Of a DNA stretch of 9,263 bases, positions 1 to 4,834 are shown one piece after another. Position 1 is the stretch's first letter; every line of letters begins with the position of its first letter. The translations under genes were made by a program, and so were the position numbers. The notes beneath the pieces were generated by a model. That model did no database searches and had not been told where the DNA came from. It worked only from the letters and a program-made list of their open reading frames with translations. Source of the stretch: Candidatus Omnitrophota bacterium (lineage in GTDB: Bacteria > Omnitrophota > Koll11 > Gorgyraeales > Gorgyraeaceae); the NCBI GenBank assembly GCA_018818505.1, contig JAHIRR010000129.1, positions 1 through 9,263 of the forward strand, given 5' to 3'.

Positions 1-69
1 CAGTTTCACCCTGAGTCAATTCTGACAGAAGACGGGAAAAAGTTGTTGAAGAATTTTGTCAAAAACTAA
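1..69 (+). CDS. trpG: Anthranilate synthase glutamine amidotransferase subunit, C-terminal end (partial)
   Basis: Frame 1 from the window edge reads QFHPESILTEDGKKLLKNFV, then Lys-Asn and a TAA stop. FHPES is the conserved C-terminal signature of class I glutamine amidotransferases of the TrpG/PabA type; its His and Glu complete the Cys-His-Glu triad that releases ammonia from glutamine for the TrpE subunit. Only the last 22 codons are visible, so the catalytic Cys cannot be checked. Because trpD, trpC and trpF follow in the same direction, the tryptophan role is much more likely than the folate (PabA) role, although one protein can serve both. The stop codon lies inside the stem of the following hairpin. 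Confidence 0.9.
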   Translation, partial: QFHPESILTEDGKKLLKNFVKN

Positions 70-108
70 AGTAGACAAAACAGTCACTGTCTGTTTTGTC
101 TACTTTAG
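66..108 (+). repeat. Perfect 18-bp hairpin between trpG and trpD
   Basis: The arms at 66-83 (CTAAAGTAGACAAAACAG) and 91-108 are exact reverse complements, separated by a 7-base loop (84-90). The left arm contains the trpG stop codon (67-69). The right arm ends just before the G-rich trpD ribosome binding site (108-115). No T-tract follows, so this is not a standard intrinsic terminator. In the mRNA it would form a stable intercistronic stem-loop that could affect trpD translation or transcript processing. Its origin as a small mobile palindrome is possible but unproven. Confidence 0.85.
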
Positions 109-124
109 GGAGGGGTAGCAGGTT

Positions 125-1135
125 ATGATAAAACAAGCCATAAGTAAAGTAGTGGAAGGAGTTAATTTGACGCGCGAAGAGATGGTCTCGTGCATGGATG
201 AGATAATGACAGGCCAGGCGACTCCTGCGCAGATAGGTAGTTTTATTACTGCGCTCAGATTAAAGGGCGAGACAGTGGATGAGATCACTGGCGCTAGTAT
301 GGTGATGCGCGAGAAGGCCGTCAAGATAAATGTCGGCAGCGACACAGTGATCGATACCTGCGGAACTGGCGGGAGTAATACAGGCAGTTTCAATATTTCG
401 ACTGCATCTGGTTTTGTTGTGAGTGGAGCAGGCCTGAAGGTAGCCAAGCATGGCAACCGGGCTGTCTCAAGCCAATGCGGAAGCGCAGATGTCCTGAAGG
501 CATTGGGCGTAAATATCGATCTTACCCCTGATAAAGTAGAGGCGTGCATAAAAGAAGTCGGGATCGGATTTTTGTTTGCCCCTCTTTTTCATGGAGCGAT
601 GAAACATGCCATAGGCCCTCGACGAGAAATAGGCATACGCACTATATTTAATATACTCGGCCCGCTTACAAATCCCGCAGGAGCGAATTGCCAGGTGCTG
701 GGCGTCTATCGCAAGGAACTTACAGAGGTGATGGCGGGCGTATTGAAAAATCTTGGGGCGAGGCGCTCATTTGTGGTTCATGGACTTGATGGCCTTGATG
801 AGATCACGATCACAGGAAAGACGCAGGTATCTGAATTAAAAGATAAAACGATAAAGACATATTACATAAAGCCGCAGGATTTTAAAATAAAGGCTGCGCG
901 GCTTGAAGATATAAAAGGCGGCAGTGTTGAAGATAACGCTCGAATCATAAAAGAGGTGCTTAAGGGGGTCTCAGGCGCAAAGCAAGATATTGTACTCTTG
1001 AATTCATCCGCAGCATTGGTTGCGGGCGGAGTTGCGCGAGATTTTAAAAAGGGCATTGAGCTGGCAAAGGAATCCATTGCATCCGGCAAGGCAATGGAGA
1101 AAATGGAAAAATTAATAGCATTTACAAATAGGTAG
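125..1135 (+). CDS. trpD: Anthranilate phosphoribosyltransferase
   Basis: This enzyme joins anthranilate to PRPP, giving N-(5-phosphoribosyl)anthranilate, the second step of tryptophan synthesis in the cytoplasm. At 336 residues it has the family's usual length. Visible motifs are the PRPP/diphosphate loop (DTCGTGG at 77-83, followed by SFNIST), KHGNRAVSS (108-116), the anthranilate-side segment [21 protein letters not shown] (from 164) and the metal-binding DGLDE (222-226). The loop reads [14 protein letters not shown] where many homologues have GTGGDGxxTFNIST, so the usual Asp after the glycines is Ser. The ATG at 125 follows a strong G-rich ribosome binding site (GGGAGGGG, 108-115). It lies 55 bases after trpG with a hairpin between, and upstream of trpC. 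The family assignment is firm. Confidence 0.97.
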   Translation: MIKQAISKVVEGVNLTREEMVSCMDEIMTGQATPAQIGSFITALRLKGETVDEITGASMVMREKAVKINVGSDTVIDTCGTGGSNTGSFNISTASGFVVSGAGLKVAKHGNRAVSSQCGSADVLKALGVNIDLTPDKVEACIKEVGIGFLFAPLFHGAMKHAIGPRREIGIRTIFNILGPLTNPAGANCQVLGVYRKELTEVMAGVLKNLGARRSFVVHGLDGLDEITITGKTQVSELKDKTIKTYYIKPQDFKIKAARLEDIKGGSVEDNARIIKEVLKGVSGAKQDIVLLNSSAALVAGGVARDFKKGIELAKESIASGKAMEKMEKLIAFTNR

Positions 1136-1145
1136 GTAGGTTCCA

Positions 1146-1219
1146 TGTCATTGCGAGGGCGAAGCCCGAAGCAATCTATTTTTTGAGATTGCTTCGTCGC
1201 TTCGCTCCTCGCAATGACA
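1146..1219. repeat. REP/MITE-like palindromic element in the trpD-trpC gap
   Basis: A 74-base imperfect palindrome is bounded by TGTCATTGCGAG and its reverse complement CTCGCAATGACA. Its inner arms GAAGCAATCT and AGATTGCTTC flank an AT-rich loop. A second copy with the same ends and inner arms lies at 3755-3851, which makes this a dispersed repeat rather than a one-off hairpin. Such 'cattgcgag...gcaatgaca' palindromes are widespread non-autonomous repeats in many bacterial genomes; their antisense reading gives recurring false hypothetical peptides of the 'IARSEATKQS' type. It fills nearly all of the trpD-trpC spacer, and its right end touches the trpC ribosome binding site. Confidence 0.85.
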
Positions 1220-1224
1220 GGTGA
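1219..1224 (+). promoter_or_regulatory. Ribosome binding site that decides the trpC start
   Basis: AGGTGA at 1219-1224 sits 4 bases before the ATG at 1229. Its first base is the last base of the palindromic element. This supports the ATG at 1229 over the in-frame ATG at 1214, which lies inside the repeat and has no Shine-Dalgarno of its own beyond the palindrome arm. Confidence 0.6.
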
Positions 1225-1228
1225 TAAA

Positions 1229-2023
1229 ATGAAACATTTTTTAAAGGAAGTAGTCAATCTAAAGAAAAAAGAAGTAGAGGCCTTGAAGGCCAGGAGGCCG
1301 ATCACGTATTTTGTTGATTCAAAGCGGCTTCTTAAAGGTGTGCGGCCTTTTAAGGAAGCAATATCAACAGCCAATCGCGTAAATCTTATTGCCGAGATAA
1401 AGCGCAAGTCCCCCTCACACAAAAAAGGGTTTTCAAAAAAGTTCGATGTTTCAGCCCTGGCCAAGATATATGCAGACTCGGGCGCTAGCGCAATATCAGT
1501 ATTGACAGATAAAAAATACTTTGGAGGCGATATCTCGCATATCAGCGCGGCGCGGCGCGTCACGGACCTACCTGTCCTGAGAAAGGATTTTATTATAGAC
1601 GAGTATCAGGTCTATGAATCGCGTTATGCCGGAGCAGATGCGATTCTTCTGATAGCCAGGATCTTGACAAAGGAACAGATCCGAAGCTTTATGTATCTGG
1701 CAAAGAGGATAGGCATGGACTGTCTTGTCGAGATTCATGATGAAAAGGACCTGGAAAAGGTTATAATTGGCGATGCGAAAATAATAGGCATTAACAACAG
1801 AGACCTTAATACTTTTAGGGTGAATATCAATACCACATTCAAGTTGGTTTCAAAGATGCCAGACCAAATAATAAAGGTAAGCGAGAGCGGGATAGCGTCG
1901 AGCCAGGATATTGCCAGACTCAAAGATGCAGGCGTAAGTGCGGTTTTGATAGGCGGGGCATTTCTTGGAGCCAAGGATGTTAAGGGAAAAATAAGAGAAG
2001 TAATGGGGGATGACAGGAGATGA
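1229..2023 (+). CDS. trpC: Indole-3-glycerol phosphate synthase
   Basis: This (beta/alpha)8-barrel enzyme closes the indole ring by decarboxylating CdRP to indole-3-glycerol phosphate. With the start at 1229 the protein has 264 residues, normal for a monofunctional TrpC. The catalytic set is complete by comparison with the archaeal enzyme: Glu56 and Lys58 in AEIKRKSPS, Lys119 in RKDF, Glu168 in LVEIH, Asn189 in GINNRDL and Ser220 in SESGI. The phosphate-binding IGGAFL lies near residue 241. A start at 1214 would add five residues (MTGDK) encoded partly by the repeat and looks artefactual. The stop overlaps the trpF start by 4 bases (ATGA), so translation of the two is probably coupled. Confidence 0.97.
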   Translation: MKHFLKEVVNLKKKEVEALKARRPITYFVDSKRLLKGVRPFKEAISTANRVNLIAEIKRKSPSHKKGFSKKFDVSALAKIYADSGASAISVLTDKKYFGGDISHISAARRVTDLPVLRKDFIIDEYQVYESRYAGADAILLIARILTKEQIRSFMYLAKRIGMDCLVEIHDEKDLEKVIIGDAKIIGINNRDLNTFRVNINTTFKLVSKMPDQIIKVSESGIASSQDIARLKDAGVSAVLIGGAFLGAKDVKGKIREVMGDDRR

Positions 2024-2667
2024 TAAGAGTCCGAGTGAAGTTTTGCGGGATAACTTCGGCGCGGGATGCTGAGAAGGCTGTTGCGGCAGGAGCAGATGCC
2101 CTTGGCTTTGTGTTTTTTAAAGAAAGCTCTCGCTATATCAGCCCCAAGGACGCGGAGGATATAATAAAGAGGCTCCCGCCGTATGTAAGCGCAGTAGGTG
2201 TTTTTGTCAATGAAGACCTGGGATTTATTGAAGAATGTGTCGAAAGATATGGATTGAATACCGTGCAGTTACATGGTGATGAAGACGTGAAATATTGTTT
2301 AGGATTTAAGTCCTTACAGCTCAAAGGCGTTAAATTAATAAAGGCCATCAGGGTCAAGGACAAGGAAAGCCTTCCTTCTATAGAGGAATGTCCTGCAGAC
2401 GCGTTTTTGCTGGACGCGTATATAAGCAGTGTGTATGGCGGCACAGGCAAGGGTTTTGACAGGGCACTAGCGGTTCTGGCAAAGGAATACGGCAGGCGCA
2501 TTATAATATCAGGCGGACTTACTTCTGATAATGTCTATGACATAATAAAAGAGATCAAGCCATACGCCGTAGATGTCTCAAGCGGCATAGAATCAAGCCC
2601 AGGCAAGAAAAATGTGGAGTTGATGGAGGAATTCATAAAAGAAGTCCGCCGGGCGGAGGAGGACTAA
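2020..2667 (+). CDS. trpF: Phosphoribosylanthranilate isomerase
   Basis: This enzyme performs the Amadori isomerisation of phosphoribosylanthranilate to CdRP, the substrate of TrpC. The 215 residues show the general base Cys9 in VKFCGIT, the general acid Asp132 in FLLDAY, the phosphate-binding GGTGKGFD (140-147), SGGLT and VDVSSGIESSPGKK. It is slightly longer at the C terminus than typical. The start overlaps the trpC stop as ATGA. An AGGAG directly abuts the ATG, which is too close to work well, whereas GGGGGA at 2005-2010 has a suitable 9-base spacing. trpF is the last gene before the tandem terminators, so trpBA are elsewhere or upstream of the window. Confidence 0.97.
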   Translation: MIRVRVKFCGITSARDAEKAVAAGADALGFVFFKESSRYISPKDAEDIIKRLPPYVSAVGVFVNEDLGFIEECVERYGLNTVQLHGDEDVKYCLGFKSLQLKGVKLIKAIRVKDKESLPSIEECPADAFLLDAYISSVYGGTGKGFDRALAVLAKEYGRRIIISGGLTSDNVYDIIKEIKPYAVDVSSGIESSPGKKNVELMEEFIKEVRRAEED

Positions 2668-2697
2668 AAAAAGCCGAGGCCGAACCTCGGCTTTTTT
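2667..2697 (+). terminator. Intrinsic terminator 1 after trpF
   Basis: A 7-bp GC-rich stem GCCGAGG (2673-2679) / CCTCGGC (2685-2691) has a 5-base loop. It is preceded by six A (2667-2672) and followed by six T (2692-2697). It begins within the trpF stop codon. The A-tract makes it potentially bidirectional. Confidence 0.9.
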
Positions 2698-2698
2698 G

Positions 2699-2727
2699 AA
2701 AAGCCGAGGTCCAGCCTTGGCTTTTTT
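2699..2727 (+). terminator. Intrinsic terminator 2, near-duplicate of terminator 1
   Basis: The stem GCCGAGG (2703-2709) / CCTTGGC (2715-2721) contains one G-U wobble. Four A precede it and six T (2722-2727) follow. It is an evident tandem duplicate of terminator 1 with a changed loop. The right arm of terminator 1 and the left arm of this one also pair perfectly over 11 bases (2685-2695 with 2699-2709, loop TTG), giving a mutually exclusive structure. The T-tract ends 6 bases before the next start codon. Confidence 0.85.
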
Positions 2728-2733
2728 AGTAAT

Positions 2734-3621
2734 ATGAAGACAGCGTTAGTATATCATCCTATTTTCCTGCAGCACGATACAGGTCCGCATCATCCAGAGC
2801 GTGCCTCCAGGCTGCAGGCAATCCTTAGAAAATTAGAAAAGACCAGGCTTATAGATAGGCTAGAGCTTATTGAGCCAGAGAGCGCGACTATAGAAGATAT
2901 AGTGTCTGTGCATGCCAGGGATTATGTTTTGCGCGTAAAGGAGCATGGCCCTGGAAACCTTGATCCTGACACAGTGATTTCCAAAGATTCGTTCAAAGCA
3001 GCGCTTTTTGCTGGTGGCGCGGTAATTAAAGGTATAGACCTGGTACTTAAAGGCGATGCCAGCAATGCGTTTTGCATGGTCCGGCCCCCAGGCCATCACG
3101 CAGGGCCTTCACAGGCAATGGGGTTCTGCATATTCAATAATGTTGCTATTGGCGCGAGGCATATCCAGAGAAAGCACGGCCTGAAGCGAGTCGCGATTAT
3201 TGACTGGGATGTGCATCATGGAAATGGCACAGAGGAGATCTTTTGTAATGACGAGAGTGTTTTCTATATAAGCCTACATCAATATCCGCACTATCCAGGC
3301 ACAGGCCAGACTTCATCGCCATTTAATCTAAATATCCCAATGCCAGCAGGAAGCGGCGATAAAGAATATATAAAAGCGTTCAAAGAAGCCATAATCCCAA
3401 AGCTTAAAGACTTTAACCCGGAATTCATATTGATCTCAGCGGGATTCGATGGCCACAGGGATGATCCATTATCTTCCATAAATCTGACCGAAGACGGATA
3501 TCATGAAATGACCTGCCTCATAAAGGACATAGCCCCTCTGGTCTCAGTGCTCGAAGGCGGCTACAACCTCCTAAGCCTGGCAAATTCAGTGCATTCCCAC
3601 CTCGAAGCCCTTCTCTCTTGA
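2734..3621 (+). CDS. Histone deacetylase family protein (AcuC/acetylpolyamine amidohydrolase-like)
   Basis: This is a Zn-dependent arginase-fold deacetylase that would remove acetyl groups from lysine side chains or from small substrates such as acetylpolyamines in the cytoplasm. At 295 residues it is a compact single-domain member. Visible motifs are the family start YHPIFLQHDTGPHHPER (from 7), the charge-relay pair His121-His122 in RPPGHHAG, MGFCIFNNVAI (129-139), DWDVHHGNG with zinc ligands Asp159 and His161, GFDGHRDDP with zinc ligand Asp239, and the catalytic Tyr277 in LEGGY. All required residues are present, so an active enzyme is expected. The substrate cannot be told from sequence, and no acetyl-CoA synthetase gene stands next to it. 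The ATG at 2734 has no Shine-Dalgarno; its leader is the T-tract of terminator 2. The homology-matching N terminus makes this start convincing nonetheless. Confidence 0.93.
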   Translation: MKTALVYHPIFLQHDTGPHHPERASRLQAILRKLEKTRLIDRLELIEPESATIEDIVSVHARDYVLRVKEHGPGNLDPDTVISKDSFKAALFAGGAVIKGIDLVLKGDASNAFCMVRPPGHHAGPSQAMGFCIFNNVAIGARHIQRKHGLKRVAIIDWDVHHGNGTEEIFCNDESVFYISLHQYPHYPGTGQTSSPFNLNIPMPAGSGDKEYIKAFKEAIIPKLKDFNPEFILISAGFDGHRDDPLSSINLTEDGYHEMTCLIKDIAPLVSVLEGGYNLLSLANSVHSHLEALLS

Positions 3622-3663
3622 GTTTGCTGGTAAAGGCGTCTATGATAATTTTTTTTGAAAGAA

Positions 3664-3691
3664 TTTACCTCTTTTCATGTGTCTATATAAT
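3664..3691 (+). promoter_or_regulatory. Possible sigma70-type promoter upstream of the nested palindrome
   Basis: TTTACC (3664-3669) and a perfect TATAAT (3686-3691) are 16 bases apart. About 10 bases downstream the transcript would begin, passing AAAGGGGGC (3702-3712) and an ATG at 3719. The only reading frame from there is 29 codons and runs into the palindromic element. The promoter may drive a small structured RNA or the remains of a small gene. Confidence 0.4.
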
Positions 3692-3713
3692 AGGGACATA
3701 AAGAAAGGGGGCA

Positions 3714-3893
3714 GCATTATGCATGTAATGGGTGAATTATCGGGGGATGCACATGTGTCATTGCGAGCGAGCCGAAGGCGAGCGAAGCAATCTCTTCGAC
3801 GGAGATAGAGATTGCTTCGTCGCTCACTCCGTTCGCTCCTCGCAATGACACGGCTATGCACCCCCGATAACTCACAGGTTACTTATGCATAGC
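3714..3893. repeat. Outer inverted repeat enclosing the second palindromic element
   Basis: The left arm at 3714-3751 (including ATTATCGGGGGATGCA) and the right arm at 3857-3893 (including TGCACCCCCGATAACTCAC) are imperfect reverse complements over about 37 bases with a few mismatches and small gaps. They enclose the 97-base REP/MITE-like copy at 3755-3851 almost symmetrically. The result is a nested palindrome of roughly 180 bases, either an element inserted into the centre of an older hairpin or one larger composite element. It makes up most of the 341-base gene-free stretch at 3622-3962. Confidence 0.75.
3755..3851. repeat. REP/MITE-like palindromic element, second copy
   Basis: This 97-base palindrome is bounded by GTGTCATTGCGAG and CTCGCAATGACAC, with inner arms CGAAGCAATCTC (3783-3794) and GAGATTGCTTCG (3808-3819). 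It shares its ends and inner arms with the copy at 1146-1219 but has a longer middle (GCGAGCCGAAGGCGAGC-type insert). Two copies within 2.6 kb indicate a repeat family spread through this genome. No transposase is in the window, so mobilisation would have to be in trans. Confidence 0.85.
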
Positions 3894-3901
3894 GAAAACA
3901 A

Positions 3902-3930
3902 TTGATTTTTGCAGAAGCAAGGAGTATAGT
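3902..3930 (+). promoter_or_regulatory. Probable sigma70-type promoter of the coiled-coil gene
   Basis: TTGATT (3902-3907) and TATAGT (3925-3930) have an ideal 17-base spacer. Transcription would begin about 3937, leaving a 26-base leader with a strong ribosome binding site (GAGAGGAG, 3949-3956) 6 bases before the ATG. It lies just outside the nested palindrome. Confidence 0.6.
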
Positions 3931-3962
3931 AATATTACCTTAAACACTGAGAGGAGCAAATA

Positions 3963-4388
3963 ATGAAGAAAAAACATCCCCAAAAATCCAGATCAACATC
4001 CGAATACGATCCACAGAGACAGCAGAATGTATTATTGGAAAGAATAGAAAAGAAGGTAGACATAATAGCAGAAGGGCATGGCGGCCTTGACCGCAAAATA
4101 GACAAGACGAACGAAAGATTAGACGATGTGAACAGTAAGTTAGACATAATTACCAACAAGGTATCAGAGCATAGTAGTAAACTATCAGAGCATGGTAGAC
4201 GCTTCGACAGAATTGAGATGGTATTAACTGACACAAACACAAGAGTTAAAAAGTTGGAATCAGGACACGAGGAATTACGAACGGGACAAGAGAACATTGT
4301 TGTGCGATTAGATAAGGTAGAGCATAAGCTCGGCACAATCACAACTGACCACGAGCATCGCATGCAAAAGCTCGAATCAGTGAAGTGA
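3963..4388 (+). CDS. Coiled-coil hypothetical protein
   Basis: No family could be recognised. The 141-residue product is highly charged. It has a basic N-terminal tail (MKKKHPQKSR) and then an almost continuous heptad pattern from about residue 23 to the C terminus (for example IEKKVDIIAEGHGGLDRKID, then ERLDDVNSKLDIITNKV). It has no signal peptide or membrane segment, so it is probably a cytoplasmic elongated coiled coil. One heptad is duplicated (SEHSSKL SEHGRRF, residues 68-81), and the DNA shows this as 16-base near-identical segments 21 bases apart (4162-4177 and 4183-4198). The gene has its own promoter and a strong ribosome binding site, and stands alone between two non-coding stretches. 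A scaffold, adaptor or phage-derived structural role is possible, but none is shown by sequence. Confidence 0.75.
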   Translation: MKKKHPQKSRSTSEYDPQRQQNVLLERIEKKVDIIAEGHGGLDRKIDKTNERLDDVNSKLDIITNKVSEHSSKLSEHGRRFDRIEMVLTDTNTRVKKLESGHEELRTGQENIVVRLDKVEHKLGTITTDHEHRMQKLESVK

Positions 4389-4570
4389 GTCAGCAAAGTT
4401 CTTGACAGTATGTTTACATTTTAGGTCTTGCTTCAAATGTAAAGTTATGTTACCCCCCCCTACCAACAGGAAAGACCCCTGTTCTAGAAGCAATGTCTTA
4501 TATGCTGAGCTTGAATTGGATGATTTAATGCGAGCATTTTCTTGTCTCGCCCTCATATCCCCACCTGCTC
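4389..4570. other. Gene-poor stretch with a C8 tract; no convincing gene
   Basis: Open frames exist on both strands (4402-4617 on +, 4377-4577 on -), but neither has a ribosome binding site or a recognisable motif, and their compositions look random. The region holds an 8-base C run (4453-4460) and an AT-rich inverted repeat TTTACATTT / AAATGTAAA (4413-4421 and 4435-4443). The latter has a 13-base loop and no T-tract, so it is not a good terminator. It may be decayed or repeat-derived DNA. Confidence 0.4.
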
Positions 4571-4598
4571 TTGACAAAGAGGTTAAAATCAGTATACT
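4571..4598 (+). promoter_or_regulatory. Strong sigma70-type promoter of the HTH-FadL-lipid operon
   Basis: A consensus -35 TTGACA (4571-4576) and a -10 TATACT (4593-4598) are separated by 16 bases. Transcription would start about 4605, 35 bases before the GTG of the helix-turn-helix gene. It is the only clear promoter before the run of co-directional genes to the window end. Confidence 0.75.
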
Positions 4599-4639
4599 TC
4601 TTTATACGTTAGTTTAACAGAATTATAAAGGAGTATACT
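4591..4639 (+). promoter_or_regulatory. Pair of AGTATACT palindromes, candidate operators
   Basis: The perfect 8-base palindrome AGTATACT occurs at 4591-4598, overlapping the -10 box, and again at 4632-4639, between the ribosome binding site and the GTG start. The copies are 41 bases apart, about four helical turns. This is the arrangement expected of paired operators for autoregulation, with the downstream HTH protein as a natural candidate. A 7/8 match (AGTATAGT, 3923-3930) overlaps the -10 of the coiled-coil gene. Part of the resemblance could simply reflect -10 sequence. Confidence 0.35.
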
Positions 4640-4834
4640 GTGGCTAAATCAAAGGACATTTTAACGATCAAGGATGTGGCTGATTATATGGATGTACATC
4701 CTATGACGATCTACAAGTATGTGAAGAATGGGAAGATCCCTGCGTTTAAGATCGGCACCAGCTGGAGGATAAGAAGGGATTCTATTAGTAAGTGGATAGA
4801 GGAGAGCGAACAGCAAACAAATGGAGGTGGATAG
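4640..4834 (+). CDS. Excisionase-family helix-turn-helix DNA-binding protein
   Basis: This 64-residue protein is essentially one winged-helix domain of the excisionase/MerR-like type (HTH_17). LTIKDVADYMDVHPMTIYKYVKNGKIPAFKIGTSWRIRRDSISKWI spans residues 8-53, with the recognition helix around 19-29 and the wing (KIPAFKIGTSWRI) after it. A polar Gly-rich tail follows. Such proteins are used as phage excisionases, but very similar small proteins act as local transcription regulators. No integrase is nearby, so regulation is the better guess. The GTG start at 4640 follows AAAGGAG (4627-4633) at 6 bases spacing, and a near-consensus promoter lies upstream. Its stop overlaps the FadL start by one base (TAGTG), tying it to the lipid operon and making autoregulation of that operon plausible. 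Confidence 0.88.
   Translation: MAKSKDILTIKDVADYMDVHPMTIYKYVKNGKIPAFKIGTSWRIRRDSISKWIEESEQQTNGGG
4823..4830 (+). promoter_or_regulatory. Ribosome binding site that decides the FadL-like start
   Basis: GGAGGTGG lies at the end of the helix-turn-helix gene, with its GGAGG core 6 bases before the GTG at 4834. It selects that GTG, which begins directly with a signal peptide, over an in-frame upstream GTG at 4792 whose extension would only be the HTH gene in another frame. Confidence 0.75.

Noticed and set aside
66..108. trpG-trpD hairpin as a tryptophan attenuator
   Set aside because: No T-tract and no Trp-rich leader peptide are present, and it lies inside the operon rather than ahead of it.
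1214..1228. Upstream ATG as the trpC start
   Set aside because: It lies in the repeat arm and adds non-homologous residues; the ATG at 1229 has a properly spaced AGGTGA.
862..1563. Minus-strand open frame of 233 codons across the trpD-trpC junction
   Set aside because: It is antisense to trpD and trpC, and its middle (IARSEATKQSQKIDCFGLRP) is the typical false peptide made by this palindromic repeat.
3649..3656. T8 tract after the deacetylase gene as an intrinsic terminator
   Set aside because: No GC-rich stem directly precedes it.
1146..3851. The two palindromic elements as a CRISPR or composite transposon
   Set aside because: There are only two copies, far apart, with no spacer pattern and no transposase; the genes between them are ordinary chromosomal genes.
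3640..3861. Minus-strand open frame of 73 codons over the second repeat
   Set aside because: Nearly all of it is the translated palindrome (IARSERSERRSN...), with no homology expected.
4413..4443. Inverted repeat after the coiled-coil gene as a terminator
   Set aside because: The stem is AT-rich, the loop is 13 bases and no T-tract follows.
4402..4617. Plus-strand open frame of 71 codons, and its minus-strand counterpart 4377-4577
   Set aside because: No ribosome binding site or motif is seen. The plus frame runs over the promoter of the HTH gene and both contain the C8 tract.
4792..4833. GTG at 4792 as the start of the FadL-like protein
   Set aside because: The extension would overlap the HTH gene and precede the signal peptide; GTG 4834 has a GGAGG at the right distance.
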